Source: Zancudomyces culisetae (lineage: Eukaryota > Kickxellomycota > Harpellomycetes > Harpellales > Legeriomycetaceae). Taken from it: DNA of 38,933 nt. The notes below the pieces were generated by a model. The model did no database searches. It was not told the DNA's origin and saw only the letters and a list, made by a program, of their open reading frames with translations. This document shows, piece by piece, positions 10,532-20,530 of this stretch. How positions within the stretch are numbered: position 1 is the first letter of the stretch; each line of letters opens with the position of its first letter. The DNA lies in NCBI GenBank assembly GCA_001969505.1, contig LSSK01000615.1:1-38933 (forward strand), in the 5' to 3' direction. The translations under genes were made by a program, and so were the position numbers.

Positions 10532-10842
10532 TTTAAAGGCAAATGGTGAAATAGGCTATTTGCTCCCAGCCAACAAAATTTTCATTTTAGAAATTCGACA
10601 AAATTGGATATAAACACAGTATTTCAGAGTAAAAAGAAAATTCTCCCATTTCCAATTCAATAGTAAACCCCAAGAAAAACAAAACACATACTTTTCAATT
10701 AATTGGAAAGGCAGTGTTCACATGAAGTGTATAGAGCAAAAATTATCATAAATAGAACAAGCATTTCCAACAACACGAGAGATATTAGACAAGAAATCCG
10801 CCCATCCAGACATAAAGAGTAGAAAGGAGCGTATGGGATAGG

Positions 10843-12420
10843 ATGGAAAAGGTCACAGGCGAGGAGGGACTAAAGATTGTTAGAAGATTAGTAGCCATAG
10901 TGGCAAGGGTTTTTTATTCAGACAAGTACATCATTGTGTTGGACTACTTGAATGTAAAAGAAAGGTATTGAAAACTTGTAAGAATATGATTATTATTTTT
11001 TTAATTGCTCGATTTTAATGGATATTTTGCTTTAAATGCCGAAAACAGGGCCAGAGAAGATGAGATATCAAGATACCTGCAAATCCCAGTCAGAGAAGTT
11101 CACAAGATATGCGGACAGCTAAGGGAGGAGAAAATACTGCGCAGTCAGAGTAGATTAGAATCAAGGAAGGCTGAACAGAGAGCGGTATCGCGAACATATT
11201 ATTTTCTAGACTACAAACTATTTGTAGACGTGGTAAAATGGCGAATGTGGAAATTACAAGAAAGCATAAAAAATAGAATGGAGGTAGAGAGATCCAAGCA
11301 AGGGTACATCTGTCCCAATTGCGGTTCAGAGTATTCGACAATGCAGGCCTTATCTTTAGTGGACTATGCAACAGGGTTATTTAAATGCGAATTTTGCAGT
11401 GCGGTGCTAGAAGATAACACTAAATCTGAACTATCTACACAGGCACAACAAATTTTATCGAAGCTGATGGATCAGTGTGCCCCGATTTTAAATGTACTAA
11501 AGCTGACAGATAACATAATACTACCACCACATACACCTTTTGATCAGGTGGTTCCTCCTGACAATCTTTTGCTTGAAGATCAGCGATTTAGATACGATCA
11601 ACGTGCGTCTGAGGATATGATTAACAGCTTGAATGAGGGAGAAGATAGCAATAGAGATGCTTTGGAGGGCTCAGGTACAGGTTCGGGTAAGGACAATGTA
11701 ATTGTTGAATTTGGTGAGGATATGAGCTTAGAGCAAGCAGTGCAGAAACGAGAGGAGAAGATTAAATTGAAGCGCAAGCAAAATGCATTACCACCATGGC
11801 ATGTTTGGAGCACTGTTTCTAACTCGCTGATGGTTCCTGAATATTTAATTCCTTTGGAGCTAAATAAAAAAGCAAAGTCTGAGAACAGCAACAATGAAAA
11901 AAGTGATTCAAATGTAGAAATCAAACGAATATACCAATACTACGAAAGTCTCTCGAGGGCTATTAATCCAAAAGATGCACCGCTTCAATCACCCGCAACT
12001 GTAACAACAGGAGCAACAACAGAGATAACAACAGCATCGACAGATGACGCTGGCGATAAATCCGGCACTGATGGTGTTCGTTTATTCGATAGCTTTATTG
12101 TGGCTGCCTCCCCGAGCTCGTCCAAATCTTCAGACACTTCTACAGCTGAAAAAAAAACTGACGAACTGAACAGTGGCGAAAACATAAAGCCGTTCCGCCT
12201 AGTTGTGACTCAACTGGTGAACAATATGTCGAATGGGTTGTCCTTAGACCCCAAAAAACTTCTTGACAGCAATTATCTCCTTAGTCTATCTCCTACTCAG
12301 TATTCGGTCTTGTACTCCAAGCTTTATGCCGAGTTGAAAAAGTATTTATTCAACGCTACCAATGCTGATGGGTTTGATTCGGATGGCTTTATATCTTTTT
12401 TGATTTCCTGCTATCAGTAA
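10843..12420 (+). CDS. TFA1: Transcription initiation factor TFIIE, large (alpha) subunit
   Basis: Two exons, 10843-10964 and 11049-12420, give 497 residues. The 84-bp intron is GT-AG and splits an Arg codon. Splicing yields a continuous winged-helix domain (roughly 5-95) that runs from RRLVAIVARVFYSDKY through DEISRYLQIPVREVHKICG to LREEKIL. A C4 zinc ribbon follows with CPNC (Cys129, Cys132) and CEFC (Cys154, Cys157). The winged helix and zinc ribbon in this order are diagnostic of TFIIE-alpha. The C-terminal half is low-complexity, acidic and Ser/Thr-rich with a short basic segment. TFIIE-alpha pairs with TFIIE-beta, bridges RNA polymerase II and TFIIH, and stimulates promoter opening. An upstream ATG at 10833 is followed at once by a stop, so 10843 is the start. 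The frame continues upstream inside the intron (ATG-less TTG at 11005), which is not the true N-terminus. Confidence 0.92.
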
Positions 12421-12863
12421 ACATATCTTTATTGGCAAGAAGTCCTGATGTTTCATGTATTACTGCCTACACATTGATTATCTATCGTTTTCTCTTATAG
12501 CCATTTGTATAAAAAATAAATCGATTAATCTCAGCACAAATCCATCACACATGTTGAACCGTGATATGTTTGATACTATGACAAAAGGCTACTTAGTGAG
12601 AGTATATCGGCTATTCTATTTTTTCCCCTATATAATCTGAAATAGCCTGTGTTTAGTTTCTTGGTGCATTTTTTTTAATTTTCTTTGGCTGGACTTATGA
12701 ACTGACAAAAAATTTTTGACCAATTTTTATTATCAGTCCAAAACAAACCGAATGGGTGATAAATTACAGCTAAATCTCTCGAAAAACACATCTAATACTA
12801 AATACCTTTTTATTAAAGCGAGATTTCTGAAATCAAGAAAACTAAACGTTTATATTTAGCAAA
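12421..12863. other. Intergenic region
   Basis: A 440-base AT-rich spacer between TFA1 and the complex I-like mini-gene. I see nothing beyond the presumed terminator of one and promoter of the other. A 61-codon plus-strand frame at 12455 is unrecognised and probably chance. Confidence 0.6.
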
Positions 12864-13682
12864 ATGGTAAGGCTAACATTATATATAACTATACACATTA
12901 TGTCTAGTATCGGTACAATTACCCTGGACGATAAATACGCATTTATCAAAAAAAAGTACTTATAATTTATTGCTGCCGACTTTCATTTTTCACATCCAAA
13001 CGATTCTCCCAAGTAACGAAACTTTTTGTCTTAAATAGGGAGGAGGTCCAATGAAGCCATATCCAAAAAACGTCTGGTAAGTCAAATTCTCACTTTACCT
13101 TAGCACAAATGCCTATTCATAGAATAAATAAATGTAATCAATAATGTATCGAATCGAGAATGGTTTGAAATCTTGCTAATACACCTAAATCTTACAAAAG
13201 GTCACCTGCTGGTGGTTGGTGGTCCCAGCCAAAGGCCTGGAAAAGAAACTCCGTGATTGTGGGCCTTGGTACAACAGTACTTACTGGTTTTTTATTTTAC
13301 AAATCCGCACAGATTGAGGTAATACTAAACACGATTGTATCTACATTGGTCTATCTTCTTATATCTCTTTTTCCTCACTTTTCTTTTTTTCGAAATTAAG
13401 TTTAATTATGAGAGTCTGGTTTGGTACGAGCATAAACTACATTTCTTGCCTTGTAATTTTTATTTTTAGAGACGCACTTCGTATCCAACCGACTGGGTTC
13501 CTTCAATGCTATGGGCCAAGCAATTTAAGGTAATAATAGACAAAACAGTATATATTTTGCCTACTTTTACACATAACTGGTCATTATAACTCCCTTGAAC
13601 AACATTAATAAAATACACCCCTTTAATTGAATTTATCTAGGAGGACGATCCTAAATTCCAGCCACCTAAATTCAGAGAATAA
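12864..13682 (+). CDS. Small mitochondrial inner-membrane protein, probable complex I accessory subunit
   Basis: A five-exon mini-gene: 12864-12866 (the ATG alone), 13039-13076, 13201-13318, 13470-13529 and 13641-13682, giving 86 residues. Every intron (111-172 bp) starts GTAA and ends AG, and all junctions keep frame. The protein starts MGGGPMKPYPKNVW and contains SPAGGWWSQPKAWKRNS, then one hydrophobic helix (about 31-47), and ends in a charged, Pro-rich tail (DDPKFQPPKFRE). The pattern SPAGGW..QP..WKRN next to a single membrane helix is one I associate with a small conserved fungal protein tied to NADH:ubiquinone oxidoreductase; the exact subunit name is not certain. Multiple small exons and family-like conservation make the gene real with good confidence. 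If the exon 1 assignment is wrong, translation could start at the ATG at 13051. Confidence 0.8.
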
Positions 13683-14019
13683 CCTTCGCCGTTTATTTTC
13701 CTTTTAGATGAATGCATTTCTTTTTTGTTTAAAAAATACATGAAAATAGCGCTATTTATATTCTTAGCAGAACAACAACTCCAATTTTCAATCACATGGT
13801 TTTTTTAGTTGGTAGTTTTGTCTACCCTTTATTATATAAAACATGCTCCAGTATTCAATACACTATCTAGTTCTTTCAAAATAGCAGCTATTTTATGCAC
13901 ACAAAAAAAAAGAAATAGTAAAAATGTCGAAAGTCGGTTTAATAGGAACAACTACTAATAATACTATCACGCTAGATGCTCATGACTTTGTGTATTTATG
14001 CATATAGTGACCAGATAGT
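13683..14019. other. Convergent 3' spacer
   Basis: A 337-base AT-rich spacer between the converging complex I-like and PRE3 genes. No gene or distinctive element seen. Confidence 0.6.
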
Positions 14020-15016
14020 TTAGCCTTGGTAAAATGTTGGTAATTTATCACCAGGAACAAATATTCTTTCTACATTATCCTTAGTGATAACTGCCAATCT
14101 AATTACTCCGCCCGAGGATCCATCTCTTGACATTGCGAGTGATACAGCTATTGTTGGTACAATTTAAAATGGTTGAGTACAGCAAAATATAAAACATATC
14201 ACCCCCACCCCCCCACAAGACCATGAATGTCAATATGTGCAGAAACGAGTCTACAAGATTATATGTCTTACCATTTTTGACAAACTCGATACATTGTTCC
14301 TTTGTCATTCCTGGCTTGTAAATTGTATCACAATACCCATAAATATATGACGAACCAGACCCTATTATCATAAATTTATCATGTTATGACTTTCATTCTG
14401 GTGAGCCTCCTGTTGACGCAAGTAAAAAAACGCAATAAAATATATGTATTATGTAAAATATAGAATTTAAAATTTGGATTGTATAGTATACCTCCTATAG
14501 CATATTCCTCTTTATGTATTGAGCCACCGAGCGGAATATTATAGATTGATGGACCTTCAACATCATCGACGCCTGCAACAATGATTCCTGCCATCAGGCT
14601 GTCTTTATATTGATAGCAGAGCTCTTTAAACAATGAAGCCGCTGCTTTCACAGGTGGTTTTCCGCCATTCGTAACCGAGTATAATTGCATGTAGTGGTGC
14701 GTGATATCCGCTAACGCCTGTGTGTCAGCTGCACTACCCGACCTGCAGCAGTATATTGTGTCGTGAATTTTGGTCAATTTATCCGTCACTCGATTTGCTA
14801 TATACGAGCCCGTTGTTGTTCTTGAATCTGCACCCATAACCACGCCATCTGCGAATTTTACTGCCATGATTGTTGTCTGTATTTGATTATTATTTGTTAT
14901 ACTTAGTCACATATATTGGATTAGAGTGTTCCTGTAATGTTATGGTATACACAGAATGAAGAGTACATAGAATTACTTACACCCAAATTTACTTCTCCTG
15001 GTTTCAGCGAGGCCAT
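14020..15016 (-). CDS. PRE3: 20S proteasome subunit beta1 (caspase-like activity)
   Basis: Four exons on the minus strand: 15016-14981, 14876-14492, 14361-14272 and 14147-14020, giving 212 residues. Introns (104, 130 and 124 bp) are GT-AG. Exon 1 encodes the 12-residue propeptide [12 protein letters not shown]. Exon 2 begins with Thr13 of [11 protein letters not shown], which becomes the catalytic N-terminal threonine after autocleavage at Gly-Thr. [21 protein letters not shown] carries the active-site Asp and Lys (positions 17 and 33 of the mature chain). [32 protein letters not shown] and [16 protein letters not shown] are the other core strands. [14 protein letters not shown] distinguishes beta1 from beta2 and beta5. 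The subunit cleaves after acidic residues in the proteasome core. The third intron carries a C-rich tract (14202-14216) on the plus strand. The gene is divergent from the PPR gene 1.2 kb away. Confidence 0.93.
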
Positions 15017-16231
15017 CTTGATGTCTTTTTGTGATTCTTTGTTTGTTTTTTTATGAAGGATTGTACGTTGAACAGTAAAAAAACCACTAGTATTTCAGTT
15101 ATTGTTATTTTGTTTTTAGCAAAAGGTTTTGGGTTGTGGTTAAAATAGCTTTGGGAGAATAGCTGAATATTTGTTTACACTGCTAAATTTTCAAACTCGC
15201 CAATTTTGGTAGCCAATTTAATTTAATTGAAAGTTTTACTGAATTACGTATTCAGTTGTTGTCTTTAAATTTTTGTTCTTCCCCCCTCTCCCAAACAATA
15301 CCCAATTAAACGGCAATAAAGCTAGATTAGGGGCAGACCAAAAATATGCTATATGGATATTTGATAGCGGATCGCTATTTATTTTTTCCTGCTAGACATG
15401 TAAGCTAGAAATAGGAGGCTCATAGAAAACATGTTGGAACATATGTTCAAGTGTGTTTGTGACTTAACGTGTTAGAGAAAGGAGTTTCAATCACGTACCA
15501 GCTCATGTCAAAACTATTTTGAATATATTTTGTTCATCACTATCTACTTGGTGCATTGTGAATATTTTCAAGAAAAGTGTTGGCAGTTCAGTTTGAAAGG
15601 CTGTATTTTTCAATTCACCTAGCAACGTAGTTCAAGCTTTGCTCGTTTTTTGATCTAAAGCCGCAATTTCAAAACCAAGAGAAAAATTTTTTTTGTATCA
15701 GCAAAAGATTTATGGCAATGTTGAGGGAAAAAATCTGATGGAATCGATAACTTGTGGACAGTTCTTGTGGTAGATGAAGTTGCCAAAATATTGATGTTGA
15801 AAAAAAAATTGCTCATATACCGCTTTTTAATATATATCAAAAAAAAGCTGCTAACGATTCGAAGAATCTTCTTGTGTTGATTGGGTATAGAGTCTTGGTG
15901 TCTTACCAGTATATTGTCTTTTGGCTTCTTAAGAAAATGGCCCTGGGCTAAGAACAGAGAAATAATCAGAGAAAAAGATCAAATTTAGATAAAGGCTATT
16001 CAAATCAGCAGAAAACTTCAATTCACACAACGATATCAACAGTTATAAATCAATATACATAGAGCACAAGTGTGTGATCGCCTAAAGCATATTACAGCTT
16101 TTCCATTGAAAAATATAGGTAGATACGAGACTAGATCAGCTCGAGTAAGCTCCAGAAAGGATAAATAAATACAGTATAGCGCCAACAGAAAAGAATAATA
16201 CCTTTACCTTGTATTATTATGCACTTTAACT
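15017..16231. other. Divergent promoter region of PRE3 and the PPR gene
   Basis: 1.2 kb without a supported gene. It must hold both promoters. A perfect inverted repeat ATAGCG-GAT-CGCTAT lies at 15364-15378 and a smaller one (GATTC-GAA-GAATC) near 15856. A 61-codon minus-strand frame at 15655-15840 is unrecognised and likely chance. Confidence 0.6.
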
Positions 16232-19105
16232 ATGAATTGCAGACTGAGATGTAAAGATGTTGTAAAAACATATAAACATGCGAACTCGGCTGAAAAATCA
16301 ACTCATTTTGCGGAAAACAGAAAGCATATGGCAAGGGAATGTATATATTTTTACACAATCAGAAAATCGTACACAACAAAAAGTACGTTAGAAAGAATAG
16401 ATACGTCAATCTCACTAGAAGTATACAAACATTCAAAGCTAAATAAAACAAAACTAGAGAGAAATGCCTCTGCGCGAGAGATCAGAGTAGTTCAAAATTT
16501 GTGGAACGTTGATCAAAAAAGTAGATTTAGCAGAAACTTAGGGAATCGTTGTCACAATAAAAAATATTCCACGATTAGTAGAACGATTAAATCACTAGAT
16601 GCAACAGAAGCGGAAGCGGATATAGCACAACTAAACTCATTAGATGGAACCGAAGAAAAAACTCAAAAATTGATGAACCCGTGGAAATTCCTCCTTTATG
16701 AATTTAGTATAAATGATCGAAATACACTTACTTTTTCACAATTCAAAGCCATTGTAAAGATACTAGAGGGTTATAATGCGGCTAACCAAAAAGGAAAACT
16801 AGAAGAATTGAAAGCTCTATTTGCTGAAGAAGGATCCATAGACAAAAGGGGAAAGGTAAATATCATTGATAACGATGCTGAAAAAAACAGAGGAGAAGAT
16901 TTGGAATGGAATCTAAGTAAGCTATGGAGCTGTTATGCCTATTATGTTTTGAAATGTGAAGGCTACTGTTTTACAGATGGTAAATACGCCACTCAAAAGT
17001 TGTATTATAAGGGCTATCATACACATAATGTTGGATTATGCATGAACCTAATAATTGACAATTCAGATGGTTCGTTGGTGAGTAAGGATTTTCTAAAAAT
17101 GAGCTACGAGAGGTTTGGGTTTGGGGTCGCTAGTAGAGCCGAAAGAAGTCTCGAGCTAGCATCTAAACACTTCGAGTTGTACATCGAGAACATTGGCAAG
17201 GATATGAGGATGATGCTCGATAGCAAAAAACATGGATCATCGGGTAGAATTATCCAACCCGAGGAGTATGACAATTTAGGTATAATGTACGAAGCAGCCA
17301 ATAACTGCATGGATATTCTTCAATTAAAGATCAGCCGGGCAAAGTTAGGAGGCAAAAAAGCACTTGCCGATAAAGAATACATAACCAAAGAAATAGGCGA
17401 GATATTTAAAACGGTAGACCAAATAGTTGGTATGCTACAGAAGCGTAACTGTATACAAATGGCAATTCACTTGGTATTAAGATTGGAGGAGTTTTTAGAC
17501 TACGACAATCAATTTACCAACAGTATTATTCGTTGTTACAACAAACTGATTAGTTATTATTCAAAAATAAGTGATGGATCAAACATGGTGGTGACGCTGC
17601 TGTATAAAATGGAAAAAGTGATTAATGATTTCCCACCACAAAGGACATGGAATATCATAATTGCAGGGTTGCTAAACCGCGGAAACCACATGGGAGCGAT
17701 GAAATTATTTTCAGTTTTACTTGAAAAATCGGGAGTGTTGTCAAGGAAGGAGATTTTTGAATTGGGTGGCTATTCAAGGTATAGATTGGATAGCAATTAC
17801 CAACATTATTTCAATACCAGAACAAGAGATAGTAACAATTTTTATAAAATTCGGCAGATTAAATACTCTCCAAATAGCGAGATATACTCAACACTAATTG
17901 CGGGCTTTAAAAAAAACCCAAAACTTGCAAACACCTTGCGACAGTATTTTGAGGTTTTGAAACGGATAGCCAAGCCCAAACCAACACAGCTGTCTACTTT
18001 TAGCTTGGCGATGTTGAGATCCAGTGAGGTAAGGGCACATTATTTAGCAAACTTTGTAAAGGGGTTTAGTCAGAAGTTGGAGGGTCAAGCAACGGCAGAA
18101 GATACTAGTGGCTCCCTTGAGGAAAAGCAGGATAAGGTTACTAACGAAGTGGTTAACGCCATGTTGCTTGGGTGTGCCAATGACCAGAATATCGAACAAA
18201 TGTGCACAGTAATTAGGCTATGGCCAGATTTAGTAGATATAAAGTCATTGTTCCATGTGCTTGTGTTAGTATTGAAACAATTTTATAGAACTTCAACCGG
18301 GGGGTTTGACCACTCAGGTGTGAAAAACTCAGGGTATATTGACTCTAAAGACATCTACGGGCTGATAGACCGTTACACCGGCATCGGATTGCTTAATACC
18401 GATTCAATCGCTGAAGCTAGTAGTAGTAACATACAAAATGAGTATATGCACAATGAAAGACAATCTTTTTCCGAGCAGAACCAACATGTTTCCCATGGCA
18501 TTCCAGAGAATAAAGTTGACGATTCAGATTTAATATTTCTAATCAACTTTTTAGAATTGAAGTTCTTTGCCGACAAAGACATTTTGCTTCAGCGCCAATA
18601 CCTACTGAAGTCGAATCAATTTATTCTGTCAAAACTCATAGACTTATTGTTGAATGTGGTGGGGTTCGATTTGGGTACAGTTGTGCGTTTTTACAAGCAG
18701 AATTTTATCGAAAGTGCTGCAATTTTAAATATATTTGTGAAGCATTTAGTTTCTACACACGGGATTCACTATGCATTTCAATTTGTCAAAATCTGCAGCT
18801 TTAACTTTGCACAGGAGAAAAACTACTTTGTTGGCACCGATGAAATGTGTCAACTGCCGGCCAGCCATCCAGATTCATTGAATAGCAGGTCTACCTTGGA
18901 TTCGAAACGTAATGCTGCAGCGTTTGACGAGCATGACAGTATTTTGCTCTCTGAATTATACTGCCCTCCTGTCAACCCTGATCATATTACACGGACTATT
19001 CTTTTGCGCAATTTGGCTAGCTCAGCAAACCCAAAAGATGCTCGCCTGTACTCTAAAATAGCTTCATTTTTTACTGAAAAATTATTCCCATTACCTTTAA
19101 ACTGA
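16232..19105 (+). CDS. Large helical-repeat (PPR-like) protein, probably mitochondrial
   Basis: A 957-residue intronless frame starting at an ATG after an AT-rich leader. The N-terminal 100 residues are strongly basic and poor in acid residues, consistent with a mitochondrial presequence. The rest is mainly predicted helix. Two stretches resemble pentatricopeptide repeats: TWNIIIAGLLNRGNHMGAMKLF (around 473-494) and EIYSTLIAGFKKNPKLANTL (around 550-570). A third, EVVNAMLLGCANDQNIEQM, is weaker. The central part is rich in Lys and Asn. Such proteins typically bind organellar RNA and help its processing or translation. I cannot name an orthologue. The frame shows no breaks over nearly 2.9 kb, so it is clearly coding. 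PPR is my best call, but another alpha-solenoid RNA-binding family is possible. Confidence 0.7.
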   Translation: MNCRLRCKDVVKTYKHANSAEKSTHFAENRKHMARECIYFYTIRKSYTTKSTLERIDTSISLEVYKHSKLNKTKLERNASAREIRVVQNLWNVDQKSRFSRNLGNRCHNKKYSTISRTIKSLDATEAEADIAQLNSLDGTEEKTQKLMNPWKFLLYEFSINDRNTLTFSQFKAIVKILEGYNAANQKGKLEELKALFAEEGSIDKRGKVNIIDNDAEKNRGEDLEWNLSKLWSCYAYYVLKCEGYCFTDGKYATQKLYYKGYHTHNVGLCMNLIIDNSDGSLVSKDFLKMSYERFGFGVASRAERSLELASKHFELYIENIGKDMRMMLDSKKHGSSGRIIQPEEYDNLGIMYEAANNCMDILQLKISRAKLGGKKALADKEYITKEIGEIFKTVDQIVGMLQKRNCIQMAIHLVLRLEEFLDYDNQFTNSIIRCYNKLISYYSKISDGSNMVVTLLYKMEKVINDFPPQRTWNIIIAGLLNRGNHMGAMKLFSVLLEKSGVLSRKEIFELGGYSRYRLDSNYQHYFNTRTRDSNNFYKIRQIKYSPNSEIYSTLIAGFKKNPKLANTLRQYFEVLKRIAKPKPTQLSTFSLAMLRSSEVRAHYLANFVKGFSQKLEGQATAEDTSGSLEEKQDKVTNEVVNAMLLGCANDQNIEQMCTVIRLWPDLVDIKSLFHVLVLVLKQFYRTSTGGFDHSGVKNSGYIDSKDIYGLIDRYTGIGLLNTDSIAEASSSNIQNEYMHNERQSFSEQNQHVSHGIPENKVDDSDLIFLINFLELKFFADKDILLQRQYLLKSNQFILSKLIDLLLNVVGFDLGTVVRFYKQNFIESAAILNIFVKHLVSTHGIHYAFQFVKICSFNFAQEKNYFVGTDEMCQLPASHPDSLNSRSTLDSKRNAAAFDEHDSILLSELYCPPVNPDHITRTILLRNLASSANPKDARLYSKIASFFTEKLFPLPLN

Positions 19106-19375
19106 CATAGCATAGAGATTTTAAATTTCCGTATAGCTTTGCATACAAACCTAGATCCATTTATTTCACATAATAAACACACACCTGCACTAAATCTGTT
19201 TTATTTTAATGATAGCATATTTTAACAAAGAATGTCCTATTTCACATACCATTCATCATTACAAAATGACGTAAAAGGACCATTTGAAAAGTATAAAATA
19301 TATTTGAAGAGAATGAATAAGTGCCAAGTAGGCAAGAATATAAAATGAAAAAAAAATAAAAAAAACAAAAAAATT

Positions 19376-19948
19376 CTAATAATACATAAAAGCATATAGC
19401 AATCTATGCTGACATTGACTCTGCACAGTATCAAGAATATCCCAAATTTCAGTATCCAAATCCTTAGAGTCGCTAATAAGTTTAACTAGTTTTTCAATGG
19501 TTCCACCTCCCTTGGTTGCATCAACATGATTATCTTTGATTTCCACATTGATCACATGCACGGGTTGCGAACTTCTTCCTTGTCGGAGTAACAACTCCTC
19601 ACAGACCGCATCAAAACACCTTTCCTCACAAGTTATTACTACATCAAATTTCTGTTGTGAAAGCTGGAATTTTTGCGGAGCTAACTTTAAATCGATGTTC
19701 CGTTGCAACATCTTTAATAGTCCATTTTTCACGTATAATGAGGGATTTTTTTTGCTGAGATCCTCATATATTTTAAGATAGGGTGTGCCAAACTCGTATA
19801 CATTCGGCCTGTCAATCGATTCGCCTGGCAAACGAACCATTGTTCCCGTGCCAAATGAATTCACGTTTTTGCCTAGTCTCGTCAAAACCAGATGACCCTC
19901 CATACTACGGTTCATATTACTTGCACAGATTACCGCATATCTGACCAT
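19376..19948 (-). CDS. SSU72: RNA polymerase II CTD phosphatase Ssu72
   Basis: A 190-residue single-exon protein close to the family's usual length of about 195-205. It starts MVRYAVICASNMNRSMEGH, with the phosphatase signature C-X5-R-S at Cys8-Arg14-Ser15. FGTGTMVRLPG, the FGTPY(L)KI segment (53-60), DVVITCEERCFD (102-113) and IKDNHVDAT (137-145), carrying the probable general-acid Asp139, are all characteristic. Ssu72 removes phosphate from Ser5 and Ser7 of the Pol II C-terminal domain. It is part of the cleavage/polyadenylation factor and is needed for termination and gene looping. The gene converges with the PPR gene (270-base gap) and diverges from MZT1 (399-base gap). Confidence 0.95.
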   Translation of the reverse strand: MVRYAVICASNMNRSMEGHLVLTRLGKNVNSFGTGTMVRLPGESIDRPNVYEFGTPYLKIYEDLSKKNPSLYVKNGLLKMLQRNIDLKLAPQKFQLSQQKFDVVITCEERCFDAVCEELLLRQGRSSQPVHVINVEIKDNHVDATKGGGTIEKLVKLISDSKDLDTEIWDILDTVQSQCQHRLLYAFMYY

Positions 19949-20347
19949 ATTTTACTATGTTCCTCTTTTGGTTGTTTCGTTTCTAGGGATTGATATTTCG
20001 CTATAGTGTCAAATGGTAGAGCAATCAAAGGGCTTAATAAACGAAAAAATGTATATATTAAAATTTTAGTTTTCGCCGCAAGAATTATTTGCTTAATTAA
20101 ACAAGTTCTCGCTATTTAGCTTGATTGATGCTTGCACTTTTTTTGTTGTTGTGTAGAGTGGGTAGATTTTGTAGCCTAGCCAATTGAAATGATAATGGGT
20201 TTTATATGTAAAAAAAAACCTTTTACATTACAAAAAAAATAAGCGTAGTATCAACTTGTGTTTACTTTCAGATGACTTTAAAGAGCGAATAGTTAGTGAC
20301 AAGTGATATATATAAGAGATAGATAGAAAAGGTACCAAGGTTCTAAA
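19949..20347. promoter_or_regulatory. Divergent SSU72 / MZT1 promoter region
   Basis: A 399-base spacer between two outward-facing genes. It holds a clear TATA-like element near the MZT1 end and several A/T homopolymers (for example around 20210-20240), which often mark nucleosome-poor fungal promoters. Confidence 0.5.
20307..20316 (+). promoter_or_regulatory. TATA box of MZT1
   Basis: TATATATAAG lies about 32 bases before the MZT1 ATG. The leader would be very short if this element is used. Confidence 0.4.
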
Positions 20348-20530
20348 ATGTATTTTACGGATCAACATGAAAGAATAATCGAGACACTATTCGAAATATC
20401 TACGGATTTAGATGCCAAACTATCTAAAAAGCAGATTCAAATAGTAATGAACCTACTACGTTGTGGTGTTAATCCCAACGCTATTGTCGCCGCTATAAAA
20501 GAGGTACATACCGAAAGCAAAGCCACATAA
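20348..20530 (+). CDS. MZT1: Mitotic-spindle organizing protein 1 (MOZART1)
   Basis: A 60-residue protein, at the short end for the family. It matches MOZART1: an N-terminal helix with the pattern ETLFEISTDLDAKLS, then QIQIVMNLLRCGVNPNAIVAAIKEV. The Leu-x-x-x-Gly-(Val/Ile)-Asn-Pro-x-Ala-(Ile/Leu) core is diagnostic. Mzt1 binds the N-terminal region of gamma-tubulin complex proteins and is needed to recruit the gamma-tubulin complex to microtubule-organizing centres. The frame has its own ATG in good context and a TAA stop, with a TATA-like element just upstream. It shares a divergent promoter region with SSU72. Confidence 0.88.
   Translation: MYFTDQHERIIETLFEISTDLDAKLSKKQIQIVMNLLRCGVNPNAIVAAIKEVHTESKAT

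Larger units (their letters stand above)
10195..10842. other. Intergenic region between ARG8 and TFA1
   Basis: The region holds AATAAA-like 3' signals just after ARG8 (around 10235-10270), a 13-bp tandem duplication at 10389-10414, and a striking G-rich tract at 10502-10531. No gene is visible. Confidence 0.6.
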
